A stretch of DNA of 64,000 nt from Streptomyces sp. B21-083 (GTDB lineage: Bacteria > Actinomycetota > Actinomycetes > Streptomycetales > Streptomycetaceae), in NCBI RefSeq assembly GCF_036898825.1, contig NZ_JARUND010000002.1:1550001-1614000 (forward strand), written 5' to 3'. Both the position numbers and the translations under genes were made by a program. How positions within the stretch are numbered: the first letter of the stretch is position 1; every line of letters starts with the position of its first letter. Under the pieces are notes generated by a model. The model was not told the origin of the DNA and searched no databases. It worked only from the letters and a program-made list of their open reading frames with translations. Positions 1 through 7,848 of the stretch are shown here, piece by piece.

Positions 1-267
1 GTTGACGACGAGGGACACGGTGTACTCACTCACCTCGGTATCGACACCGTGCAGCTCAATGGCGAGGGCTTCGAGTTGCTCGTCAACAAGGGTGACACCG
101 TGACGCGTGGTCAGAGCGTGGTGCGCTGGAACCCGGCCGCCGTGGAAGCAGCCGGCAAGTCCCCGGTGTGCCCGATCGTGGCACTCGAAGCCACGGCCGA
201 TTCCCTCTCCGGTCTCACTGAAGACGGCGCCGTGAAGGCCGGAGACACCCTCTTCGGTTGGCAGTGA
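1..267 (+). CDS. crr: PTS glucose-family EIIA component, C-terminal part
   Basis: This is the last 88 codons of a cytoplasmic EIIA(Glc/GlcNAc) phosphocarrier; the 5' end lies outside the window. The segment THLGIDTV contains the phosphorylatable histidine (codon at 31-33), which takes phosphate from HPr and passes it to a sugar-specific EIIB. It is followed by the conserved GEGFELLV and the beta-barrel end TLFGWQ. ptsI begins 77 bases downstream on the same strand, the usual crr-ptsI arrangement of streptomycetes, where EIIA serves N-acetylglucosamine uptake. The upstream promoter and any dre site are not visible. The family is certain; sugar specificity is inferred from the genus. Confidence 0.93.
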   Translation, partial: VDDEGHGVLTHLGIDTVQLNGEGFELLVNKGDTVTRGQSVVRWNPAAVEAAGKSPVCPIVALEATADSLSGLTEDGAVKAGDTLFGWQ

Positions 268-344
268 CGTCAGCGCCGTTGCATGACGGCGAGCAGGAGA
301 ACCACCGCGGTGGCGGGACCCGCCGCACTAACGGAGACGGTGAG

Positions 345-2015
345 ATGGAGACAACGCTGCGAGGCGTCGGCGTGAGCCACGGGGTGGCTATCGGCGAGGT
401 TCGACACATGGGGACGGCGGTACTCGAACCACCTGCCAAACAGATTTCGGCGGAGGACGCGGAACGCGAGCAAGGACGCGCGCGCCAGGCCGTGGACGCT
501 GTCGCGGCGGACCTCAACGCGCGCGGCAACCTGGCGGGCGGCGAAGCCCAGGCGGTGCTCGAGGCGCAGGCCATGATGGCCCAGGACCCCGAGCTCATGG
601 CGGACGTGGACCGGCGTATCGCGGTCGGCAGTACGGCCGAGCGAGGTGTGTACGACGCGTTCGCCGCGTACCGCGCCCTGCTGGCGAGTGCCGGCGAGTA
701 CCTGGCTGGTCGCGTGGCCGACCTTGACGACGTGCGGAATCGTATCGTCGCCCGGCTGCTCGGGGTTCCCATGCCCGGCGTCCCCGACAGCGACGAGCCG
801 TACGTCCTTATCGCTCGTGACCTCGCTCCCGCCGACACCGCACTGCTGGACCCGACTCTGGTACTCGGCTTCGTGACCGAGGAGGGCGGGCCGACCAGCC
901 ACAGCGCGATCCTGGCGAGGGCCCTGGGGGTTCCCGCTGTCGTGGCCTTGCCTGGTGCGGGTGAGCTCGCCGAGGGCACCGTGATCGCGGTGGACGGCAG
1001 CACGGGTGAGATCTTCGTGGAACCCAGCGAGGAACGGAAAGCGCAGTTGAAGGGGGCAGCGGCCCAGCGCAAGGCGGCGCTGTCGGCCTCGACCGGCCCG
1101 GGCTCCACCTCCGACGGTCACATGGTGCCCCTGCTGGCGAACGTCGGGGGGCCGGCGGACGTTCCGGCTGCCGTCGAGGCCGGGGCCGAGGGTGTCGGTC
1201 TCTTCCGTACCGAGTTCCTTTTCCTGGACGACAGCAAGAACGCGCCGTCCGAGGCGAAGCAGGTCGAGGCGTACCGACAGGTTCTAGAGGCATTTCCCGA
1301 GGGGCGCGTCGTCGTACGAGTACTCGACGCGGGCGCGGACAAGCCACTGGACTTCCTGACGCCGGCCGACGAGCCGAACCCGGCTCTCGGTGTGCGCGGT
1401 CTTCGGACCCTGCTCGACCACCCCGATGTACTGCGGACACAGCTGACGGCACTCGCCAAAGCCGCGGAGGGGCTGCCTGTCTACCTTGAGGTCATGGCTC
1501 CCATGGTCGCGGACCGGGCCGACGCCAAGGCGTTCGCGGACGCGTGCCGTGCGGCCGGGCTGCGGGCGAAGTTCGGTGCCATGGTGGAGATTCCGTCCGC
1601 CGCGCTGCGGGCGCGCTCGATCCTGCAGGAGGTCGAGTTCCTTTCCCTGGGAACCAACGACCTCGCGCAGTACACCTTCGCCGCGGACCGTCAGGTGGGT
1701 GCGGTTTCTCGCCTGCAGGATCCCTGGCAGCCCGCCCTGCTCGACCTGGTCGCCCTGTCCGCCGAGGCGGCGAGGGCCGAGGGCAAGAGCTGTGGTGTAT
1801 GTGGTGAGGCAGCGTCGGATCCGTTGCTCGCGTGTGTGCTGATCGGTCTGGGTGTCACCTCTCTTTCCATGGGTGCGGCTTCGATTCCGTATGTGCGGGC
1901 GTCGTTGGCCAAGTACACGCTGGCTCAGTGTGAGCGGGCCGCCGCGGCGGCCCGTGCTGTGGACAGCGCCGGCGAGGCTCGCGAAGCCGCTCAGGCGGTG
2001 TTGTCGGGCGAGTAG
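345..2015 (+). CDS. ptsI: PTS Enzyme I (phosphoenolpyruvate-protein phosphotransferase)
   Basis: Enzyme I (556 aa) takes phosphate from phosphoenolpyruvate and hands it to HPr, the first cytoplasmic step of all PTS sugar uptake. The active-site histidine is His186 in GGPTSHSAILARALGVPAVV. The PEP-binding barrel follows, with LFRTEFLF, the conserved FGAMVEIPSA and FLSLGTNDLAQYTFAADR, and the catalytic cysteine region CGEAASDP near the C-terminus. The frame is open upstream to 258, but the ATG at 345 is chosen because GGAGACGGTGAG precedes it and it starts the family sequence METTLRGVGVSHGVAIG. Length matches Streptomyces EI. It lies downstream of crr, and a strong hairpin ends transcription just after the stop. 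Confidence 0.97.
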   Translation: METTLRGVGVSHGVAIGEVRHMGTAVLEPPAKQISAEDAEREQGRARQAVDAVAADLNARGNLAGGEAQAVLEAQAMMAQDPELMADVDRRIAVGSTAERGVYDAFAAYRALLASAGEYLAGRVADLDDVRNRIVARLLGVPMPGVPDSDEPYVLIARDLAPADTALLDPTLVLGFVTEEGGPTSHSAILARALGVPAVVALPGAGELAEGTVIAVDGSTGEIFVEPSEERKAQLKGAAAQRKAALSASTGPGSTSDGHMVPLLANVGGPADVPAAVEAGAEGVGLFRTEFLFLDDSKNAPSEAKQVEAYRQVLEAFPEGRVVVRVLDAGADKPLDFLTPADEPNPALGVRGLRTLLDHPDVLRTQLTALAKAAEGLPVYLEVMAPMVADRADAKAFADACRAAGLRAKFGAMVEIPSAALRARSILQEVEFLSLGTNDLAQYTFAADRQVGAVSRLQDPWQPALLDLVALSAEAARAEGKSCGVCGEAASDPLLACVLIGLGVTSLSMGAASIPYVRASLAKYTLAQCERAAAAARAVDSAGEAREAAQAVLSGE

Positions 2016-2068
2016 GTGGCCGGTCTGCCCGCGTCGACAGTCAGGTGGGCCAGGAACAGACCGTTCGT

Positions 2069-2106
2069 CGGGCGAGGGGCGTCCCACTTGGGGCGCCCCT
2101 CGCCCG
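2069..2106. terminator. Bidirectional terminator hairpin after ptsI
   Basis: Perfect 13-bp stem CGGGCGAGGGGCG / CGCCCCTCGCCCG with a 12-base loop. It lies between the convergent ptsI (stop 2015) and the minus-strand gene ending at 2116, so it can serve both. There is no clear U-tract, as is usual in streptomycetes. Confidence 0.8.
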
Positions 2107-2115
2107 TTCCTCGTT

Positions 2116-3009
2116 TCAGTGAGCGTGTCCCGTCGTGGGCTCCCCTTCTTCGAGGTCGGGGGGTGTGCAGTAGTCGACGTCCGGTTCCGGGGAGATGAGG
2201 TCGCCCGATTCGGCGTCGGTGCAGTAGGCGTCGAAGACCTCGCCGGCGGTCAATGGCTCGACTCCGTCAGCGCGCAGGCGCCAGCCGTATACGCGGTCGC
2301 TGTGTCCGGAGGCGGTGGTGCGCATGACGAGGCCGCCGGGGCTCTGTGCGGCGAGTCCGAGCGCCAGGACCGTCGTGAATTCGAGAGCTTCGGCCTCGTC
2401 TAGTTCTGTGGCGCCCTCGCTGTCGTCGTCGGCGTGAAGGACGGCGATCAGTGTTTCGACCGGTGTCGTGACACTGCAGACGAGATGCCTGTTTCCCGGT
2501 GGGGCGGTGTCGATGATGCGGACGAGAAGGCTCGAAGCACGGGCGAAGGCCGCGCGCCCGATGTCCTCGCCGCAGGACGCGCATGCGCCGATACGCGCCA
2601 GGAGTGTGGCGGCGTACTCCCAGGTCGCCTGTCGGACGGCCTCGTCGACCAGGTCCGGGAGCAGTTCGGCGAGGGGTCGGCCGTCGTACGGAACGGTCGG
2701 GCCAGTGGTCGCGAGTTCCGCTGTGAAGCGGGTGCGGCTGGTCGAGGCATCCGGGTCGAGGCCGGTGACGGTGCAGAATTCGGCGTACTCCTCCGGGTCG
2801 AAGAGCGCGACGGTGGTGTGGTTGCCCTGGGCGGCGAGGCTCCTCAGGAGAGCTTCCACCTCCCGGAGGTAGGCCGTGTGGTTGTCGAAGGTGAAGGTGC
2901 GGTAGCGCCGCATCGCCCGGAAGTCGTGCTCGTCGGTGAGCAGGCCGATGGTGCCCGCGATTTCGCGGCGCAGAACGCGCCGCATGGTTGATTGCCCGGT
3001 GTTCGTCAT
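2116..3009 (-). CDS. Conserved protein of unknown function, 297 aa
   Basis: I do not recognise a family with a known function. The protein is soluble (no signal peptide or membrane helix), acidic at the C-terminus, and has a central CASCGED motif near residue 152 and a C-terminal region ending in DLEEGEPTTGHAH. The start at 3009 is chosen because AGGGGG lies five bases upstream; the frame is open a little further to 3042. It starts 22 bases after the MFS transporter stop on the same strand, so the two are probably co-transcribed from the divergent promoter near 4330 and under the MocR-type regulator at 4351. A role linked to the transported compound is possible but unproven. Confidence 0.75.
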   Translation of the reverse strand: MTNTGQSTMRRVLRREIAGTIGLLTDEHDFRAMRRYRTFTFDNHTAYLREVEALLRSLAAQGNHTTVALFDPEEYAEFCTVTGLDPDASTSRTRFTAELATTGPTVPYDGRPLAELLPDLVDEAVRQATWEYAATLLARIGACASCGEDIGRAAFARASSLLVRIIDTAPPGNRHLVCSVTTPVETLIAVLHADDDSEGATELDEAEALEFTTVLALGLAAQSPGGLVMRTTASGHSDRVYGWRLRADGVEPLTAGEVFDAYCTDAESGDLISPEPDVDYCTPPDLEEGEPTTGHAH

Positions 3010-3031
3010 GGTTCCCCCTGTGCGCTGTCGA

Positions 3032-4297
3032 TCAATGCTCACTCACAGTAATCGGAGGCACTGACAATGCCTTTTGTGTCAGGCGGTCGCGGACGACGCG
3101 GTGCTGGATCATGCAGGTCACAGCGATGCCGACGCCGAAGCTGGTCCAGCCGAGAGGCCCGGTGGCGATGGCCGCCGTGACGGCCAGTGGTCCGATGCTG
3201 CGCTGGACGGCTTGCGCGAGTCCGTGGACACCGAGGTACGCGCCCTGTGCGGTGTCGGAAGCGAGGGCGACGGAGATCTCCCAGGAGACGGTGGCGTGGA
3301 GCATCTCGGCCAGGGTGAAGGCGGCGGCCGAGGCGGTGAGGAAGAGCGTCGCGGAGGTGGTCGTACCGGTTGCCGAGAGGGCCATGGTGACGCCGCCCAG
3401 GGCGAAGACCGCGGAGAGCGGGAGCAGCAGTGCGCGAGCGGCCTTGGTGGTGGCGCCGAAGCGGGCCAGGGGGACCTGGAGGGCAACCACCAGCACGTTG
3501 TTGAGGACCATCAGCAGGGGTGCGAGGCCGGTCGGTGCGCTGCCGGTGTGGGCGATCCAGAGGGGCAGGCCGACCTTGAAGACCGCGTCGTCGAGGAAGA
3601 GGACGGCCTCGGTCGCGACGTAGGCGAGGTAGGTGCGATCGCGCCAGGGATTCGCCGGTCTGTCCGTGGGCGTCGGGTCGGACGATGTGATGACCGTGCG
3701 GGAGGGCGAGGGGGGTTCCGCACAGCGGAGGGTGAGCATCGCGATGGCGACGAACGAGAGTGCGTCGCCGACGAGAAGCCATCGGTAGGCCGCGGTGGAG
3801 CCGAGGGCCAGGGCCGCGGCAGCGGCCAGGCCGCCCAAGGCCCAACCGGCGTTGGCGGCGGTCCGGTTGACCGCCTGGTATCGGACGCGGTCCGGGCCGG
3901 CGACGCGGGTGGCATAGAGCTTTGTGATGACGCTGGACGCGCGGTCGCCGAAGCCGCCGACGGCCGTACACGCGAGGAGTACCGCGTAGTGATCGGTCGT
4001 GAGCAGGGCGAACGAGGCCAGAGCACGCGTCACCTGGACGGCGACCAGGACGCGGGTGAGCGGGAAGCGGTCGGCGAGGCGGCCGCCCATGGGTGCTCCG
4101 GCGATGCCGATGGCTCCCGCCGCGGCGACAAGGGTGCCGACCTCCGCGACGGAGAGGCCGGAGACATAGGTGAAGTAGAGGACGGAGACGGATGCCCACA
4201 GTCCGCTGCCGATGCGGTCGACGAGAGTGATGACGAGCATTTTGCGGCCGTCGGGGCCTCCTGGTAGGCGGTCGATCCAGGCTGCCGCACGGCGCAT
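3032..4297 (-). CDS. MFS transporter
   Basis: A 421-aa polytopic protein of the major facilitator superfamily with about 12 hydrophobic segments. The cytoplasmic loop after helix 2 reads GGRLADRFPLTRV, matching the MFS motif-A pattern (G-x-L-a-D-R). Efflux is plausible because of the neighbouring MocR-type regulator, but the substrate is unknown. Two starts are possible: ATG at 4297 (11 bases after AGGGG) or GTG at 4306 (only 2 bases after it); I use the ATG. It is the first gene of a two-gene operon with the 297-aa unknown protein and diverges from the regulator at 4351 across a 44-53 bp gap that is almost filled by a palindrome. Confidence 0.85.
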   Translation of the reverse strand: MRRAAAWIDRLPGGPDGRKMLVITLVDRIGSGLWASVSVLYFTYVSGLSVAEVGTLVAAAGAIGIAGAPMGGRLADRFPLTRVLVAVQVTRALASFALLTTDHYAVLLACTAVGGFGDRASSVITKLYATRVAGPDRVRYQAVNRTAANAGWALGGLAAAAALALGSTAAYRWLLVGDALSFVAIAMLTLRCAEPPSPSRTVITSSDPTPTDRPANPWRDRTYLAYVATEAVLFLDDAVFKVGLPLWIAHTGSAPTGLAPLLMVLNNVLVVALQVPLARFGATTKAARALLLPLSAVFALGGVTMALSATGTTTSATLFLTASAAAFTLAEMLHATVSWEISVALASDTAQGAYLGVHGLAQAVQRSIGPLAVTAAIATGPLGWTSFGVGIAVTCMIQHRVVRDRLTQKALSVPPITVSEH

Positions 4298-4324
4298 TGG
4301 ATACACGTCCCCTCTTGCTTCAAT

Positions 4325-4342
4325 TTATGTATTGATACATAA
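4325..4342. promoter_or_regulatory. Perfect palindrome in the divergent MFS/MocR promoter region
   Basis: TTATGTATTGATACATAA consists of two perfect 8-base arms around a TG centre and is strikingly AT-rich for this genome. It is the core of the only spacer between the MFS gene and the regulator gene. On the plus strand its right arm supplies a -10-like CATAAT (4338-4343) exactly 7 bases before the GTG at 4351. On the minus strand the left arm supplies CATAAA about 20 bases before the MFS ribosome site. It is therefore probably operator and shared -10 region at once, bound by the adjacent GntR/MocR regulator. Binding is inferred. Confidence 0.75.
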
Positions 4343-4350
4343 TCGTCAAC

Positions 4351-5670
4351 GTGGCAACACAATATGGGATCAGCGGTACGACGGCCAAGGGAATTGCCTC
4401 GTCCGTCGAAAGAGGTGTGTCCGAGGGGCTGTTGGGGCCGGGCGCCGCGCTGCCTCCGGTGCGTCGGCTCGCCGACGGTCTGGGGGTGAGCCCGGGGACG
4501 GTCGCGACGGCCTACAAGGAGTTGCAGCGGCGCGGAATCGTCGTCACGCGAGGTCGTGGCGGGACTGTCGTGGCTGCCGCTCCCGCGGTCGCGTCGCGGC
4601 GGCCTCCGAGGGTGCCGGACGGTCTGCGCGACCTGGCCGGCGGCCACCCTGATCCAGACCTGCTCCCCCGGCTGGTACCGCCTTCACACCTCTCTCCCGG
4701 TGCCCGGTCGCACCGCGCGACACCCCGGCTGGGGCGCTTGGAGCACGCCGTCCGGGAGTGGCTCGGGCCGGACGGGGTGCCGACCGAGCAGGTGGCCTTC
4801 GCCCACGGTGCGCTGGATCTGATCGGGCGGCTGCTGTCGGTGGAGCTGCGCCCCGGAGATGCGGTAGCCATGGAGGACCCCGGCTACCACCATCTGCTGG
4901 ATCTGGTGACCGCTCTGGGGTTGCGCAACGTCCCGGTCGCCGTGGACGACGAGGGGCTGCTCCCGGAAGCGCTGCGAGAGGCACTGCGGGCGGGTGTGCG
5001 GGCCGTCGTGTGCAGTCCGCGCGCGCAGAACCCGCGCGGCGGGTGCTTCTCGGCGGCGCGCCGGGACGCGCTTGTCGCGGTGCTCCAGGAGGAGCCGGAG
5101 GTTCTCGTGGTGGAGAACGATCACGCGTCCGCCGTCGCGGACGCGCCCTTGTACACGCTTACGTCGGGCGGACTGGCCCGGTGGGTGCATGTGCGTACGG
5201 TGAGCAAGTTCCTCGGCACCGACCTGCGGTGGGCCGCGGCGGCCTGTGACCCGATCACGCTGGCCCGGCACGACGGACGGATGCTGCTGACGTCCGGCTG
5301 GGTCAGCCATCTGCTCCAGGAGACCGTGTACGGGCTGATGACGGACGACGGCACGCGCGCGTTGGCCACGCGTGCACGGGAAACGTACTCGCTGCGGCGG
5401 AACACCCTTCTTCAGGAGCTCGAACGGCACCGGATCGCCGCCCGGGGAGCGAGCGGGATGAACGTATGGGTGCCGGTGCCGGACGAGTCCGCCGTGGTCA
5501 ACGGACTACGGTCGTACGGCTGGTGGGTGGCCGCCGGGGCGCGGTTCCGGCTCGCCTCCGGGCCGGCGGTCCGGATCTCGGTGGCTGACCTCCAGCCGGC
5601 CGACGCGGCGCGGCTGGCCTCGGACTTCGCCGCCGTACTGGTCGAGTCCGAGGCGACCTATGGTGGTTGA
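4351..5670 (+). CDS. MocR-type GntR regulator with aminotransferase domain
   Basis: A 439-aa fusion of an N-terminal GntR winged helix (about residues 8-70, LPPVRRLADGLGVSPGTVA then YKELQRRGIVVTRGRGG) and a fold-type I PLP aminotransferase domain (about 95-435). The probable PLP lysine lies in VRTVSKFLGTDLR. Such MocR proteins are usually cytoplasmic regulators that sense an amine, amino acid or PLP-linked ligand. The GTG at 4351 has no Shine-Dalgarno sequence, but a -10-like CATAAT ends 7 bases before it, as in leaderless mRNAs. It diverges from the MFS/unknown-protein operon, its likely target. The loop SPRAQNPRGG differs from typical aminotransferase loops, so catalysis is doubtful. Confidence 0.9.
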   Translation: MATQYGISGTTAKGIASSVERGVSEGLLGPGAALPPVRRLADGLGVSPGTVATAYKELQRRGIVVTRGRGGTVVAAAPAVASRRPPRVPDGLRDLAGGHPDPDLLPRLVPPSHLSPGARSHRATPRLGRLEHAVREWLGPDGVPTEQVAFAHGALDLIGRLLSVELRPGDAVAMEDPGYHHLLDLVTALGLRNVPVAVDDEGLLPEALREALRAGVRAVVCSPRAQNPRGGCFSAARRDALVAVLQEEPEVLVVENDHASAVADAPLYTLTSGGLARWVHVRTVSKFLGTDLRWAAAACDPITLARHDGRMLLTSGWVSHLLQETVYGLMTDDGTRALATRARETYSLRRNTLLQELERHRIAARGASGMNVWVPVPDESAVVNGLRSYGWWVAAGARFRLASGPAVRISVADLQPADAARLASDFAAVLVESEATYGG

Positions 5671-5690
5671 CCGCTGTTTCCGGGGGCTGT

Positions 5691-7667
5691 TCAGGCGCGT
5701 TTGCGGGCCAGGTCTTCATAGAAGTGCAGCAGGTCGAGGTTGTCGATGGAGCCGGGGTTGACGGCCTTCTCCAGGGGGCTTCCCTGGAGAAGTCGCTTGA
5801 CCGGGACCTCGATGCGTTTGCCGGTGAGGGTGTGCGGCACGCCCGGGACCTCGATGACCTCGTCGGGGACGTGGCGCGGGGAGAGGTGTTCACGGATGGT
5901 CTGTTTGATGCGGGTCAGCAGGGCCTCGTCGAGGACGGCTCCGGGCGTGAGGTGGACGAAGAGGGGCATCCAGTAGCCGCCGTCGGGTTGTTCGACACCG
6001 ATGACGAGGGATTCCTTGATCTCGGGGAGGCGTTCGACGGCTTCGTAGATGTCGGCCGACCCCATGCGAACGCCCTGGCGGTTGAGTGTGGAGTCGGAGC
6101 GGCCGTGGATGACCACTGAGCCGTGCGAGGTGAGCGTGATCCAGTCGCCGTGGCGCCACACTCCGGGGTAGGTGTCGAAGTAGCTGTCGTGGTAGCGGCT
6201 GCCGTCGGGGTCGTTCCAGAAGTGGATGGGCATGGACGGCATCGGGTTGGTGACCACGAGTTCGCCGACCTCGTCCACGAGTGGGTTTCCGTTCGGGTCC
6301 CAGGACTGGAGGTCGGTGCCGAGGCCGGGCGCCTGGAGTTCACCGATGTGCACCGGCAGGGTCGGCACGGCTCCTGCGAAGCAGGAGCACACGTCCGTGC
6401 CGCCGCTGACGGAGGCGATCCACAGCGCGGCCCCGTCCTTCGCGAACTCGTCGTGCAGCCAGCGGAATCCGTCGGGGGGCAGCGGCGATCCCGTGGTGGC
6501 GACGCACTGCACCTTGGAGAGGTCGAAATCCCGGGACGGGTGCACGCCGGCCTTGCGGCAGGCCATGACGTACGCGGCCGAGGTGCCGAAAAGGGTCGCC
6601 CCCGTTCGTTCGGCGATCCGCCACTGCGCGCCCGTGTCGGGATAGCCGGGGCTGCCGTCGTAGAGGACGATCGTGGTGCCCGTCAGGAGGCCGGAGACGA
6701 GGAAGTTCCACATCATCCAGCCGGTGGACGTGTACCAGAAGAAGCGGTCCTCGGGCCCCAGGTCGCAGTGCAGGCCGAGTTGTTTGAGGTGTTCGACGAG
6801 GATGCCGCCCTGGGACTGGACGATCGCCTTGGGGAGACCGGTCGTGCCCGAGGAGTAGAGCACCCACAGCGGGTGGTCGAAGGAGACCTGGTCGTAGACG
6901 GGTGTCACATCCGCGGATGTGAGGGCGGACCAGTCCAGGGCGCCTTCGGGAGGCTCGGTGCCCAGCAGGGGGATGTGGACCACGGCGCGCAGGGTGGGCA
7001 GTTCGCGGCGGAGTTCGGCGACCGTGTCACGGCGGTCGTGCTCCTTGCCGCCGTAGCGGTAGCCGTCGACGGTGAACAGAACGACCGGTTCGACCTGCTG
7101 GAAGCGGTCGAGGACGCTGCGGGCGCCGAAGTCGGGGGCACAGGACGTCCATACGCCGCCCACGGCGGCCGTGGCGAGCAGGGCGACCACGGCTTGGGGA
7201 ACGTTCGGGAGGTAGCCGCTCACGCGGTCTCCTGGGCGCACTCCGAGTGCACGGAGCTCGGCGGCGAGGGAGCCGACCTGGCGGCGCAGTTCGGACCAGG
7301 CCACGGGGCGGGGTTCGTGGGTCTCGTCGACGTGCAGGAGTGCCGGTTCGTCCGCGCGGGTGTCGGCTGCGCGCAGGGCGTGCTCGGCGTAGTTGAGTGT
7401 CGCGCCGGGGAACCATTCCGCGCCGGGCATCGTGCGATCGCCGAGCACGCGCGCGTAAGGCGTCGAAAAGCGCACGTCGAACCACTCGGTGACGGCTTGC
7501 CAGAACGTGTCGAGCCGGTCCACGGACCAACGGTGCAGTGCTGCGTAGCCGCCGTCGGCGGGGGCTCCGTGGTGTTCGGCCGCCCACGCCTGGAACCTGG
7601 TGATCCGGGCCCGGGCGATGCGTTCTCGGTCGGGCTGCCAGAGCGGCTCGGGGTTCGTGGTGGACAT
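5691..7667 (-). CDS. Acetoacetyl-CoA synthetase
   Basis: A 658-aa cytoplasmic ANL-superfamily enzyme that converts acetoacetate, ATP and CoA to acetoacetyl-CoA, AMP and pyrophosphate. Visible motifs are the P-loop-like LWVLYSSGTTGLPKAIVQS, the ATP-binding FGTSAAYVMACRKAG region, HGRSDSTLNRQGVRMG (A8 hinge) and the C-terminal TLTGKRIEVPVKRLL, whose lysine is catalytic and, in the S. lividans enzyme, a known acetylation target. Length fits acetoacetyl-CoA rather than acetyl-CoA synthetases. The ATG at 7667 is preceded by GGGAG eight bases upstream; the frame is open much further but is non-coding there. Its 3' end converges on the MocR gene with a 20-base gap. Confidence 0.95.
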   Translation of the reverse strand: MSTTNPEPLWQPDRERIARARITRFQAWAAEHHGAPADGGYAALHRWSVDRLDTFWQAVTEWFDVRFSTPYARVLGDRTMPGAEWFPGATLNYAEHALRAADTRADEPALLHVDETHEPRPVAWSELRRQVGSLAAELRALGVRPGDRVSGYLPNVPQAVVALLATAAVGGVWTSCAPDFGARSVLDRFQQVEPVVLFTVDGYRYGGKEHDRRDTVAELRRELPTLRAVVHIPLLGTEPPEGALDWSALTSADVTPVYDQVSFDHPLWVLYSSGTTGLPKAIVQSQGGILVEHLKQLGLHCDLGPEDRFFWYTSTGWMMWNFLVSGLLTGTTIVLYDGSPGYPDTGAQWRIAERTGATLFGTSAAYVMACRKAGVHPSRDFDLSKVQCVATTGSPLPPDGFRWLHDEFAKDGAALWIASVSGGTDVCSCFAGAVPTLPVHIGELQAPGLGTDLQSWDPNGNPLVDEVGELVVTNPMPSMPIHFWNDPDGSRYHDSYFDTYPGVWRHGDWITLTSHGSVVIHGRSDSTLNRQGVRMGSADIYEAVERLPEIKESLVIGVEQPDGGYWMPLFVHLTPGAVLDEALLTRIKQTIREHLSPRHVPDEVIEVPGVPHTLTGKRIEVPVKRLLQGSPLEKAVNPGSIDNLDLLHFYEDLARKRA

Positions 7668-7848
7668 GGGGCTGCTCCCTGACTGTGCGCGTGACACGGC
7701 TGACACGGACCATGCCATCTGATCGACTCGGGCACCAGGGTGCGCCGCGCGGAGGCCGTGTCGTGAAGATGAAGATGTGGTCCCTACCAGGGTGAACGGC
7801 TGCTGAACAGTGCGTCCATCGGGGGAAGTCAGTGGCAGGCTGAGCAGC

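Noticed and set aside
215..1121. Long minus-strand open frames opposite ptsI
   Set aside because: They are GC-bias shadows of a clear Enzyme I gene; the predicted proteins are Arg/Ser/Pro-rich without motifs.
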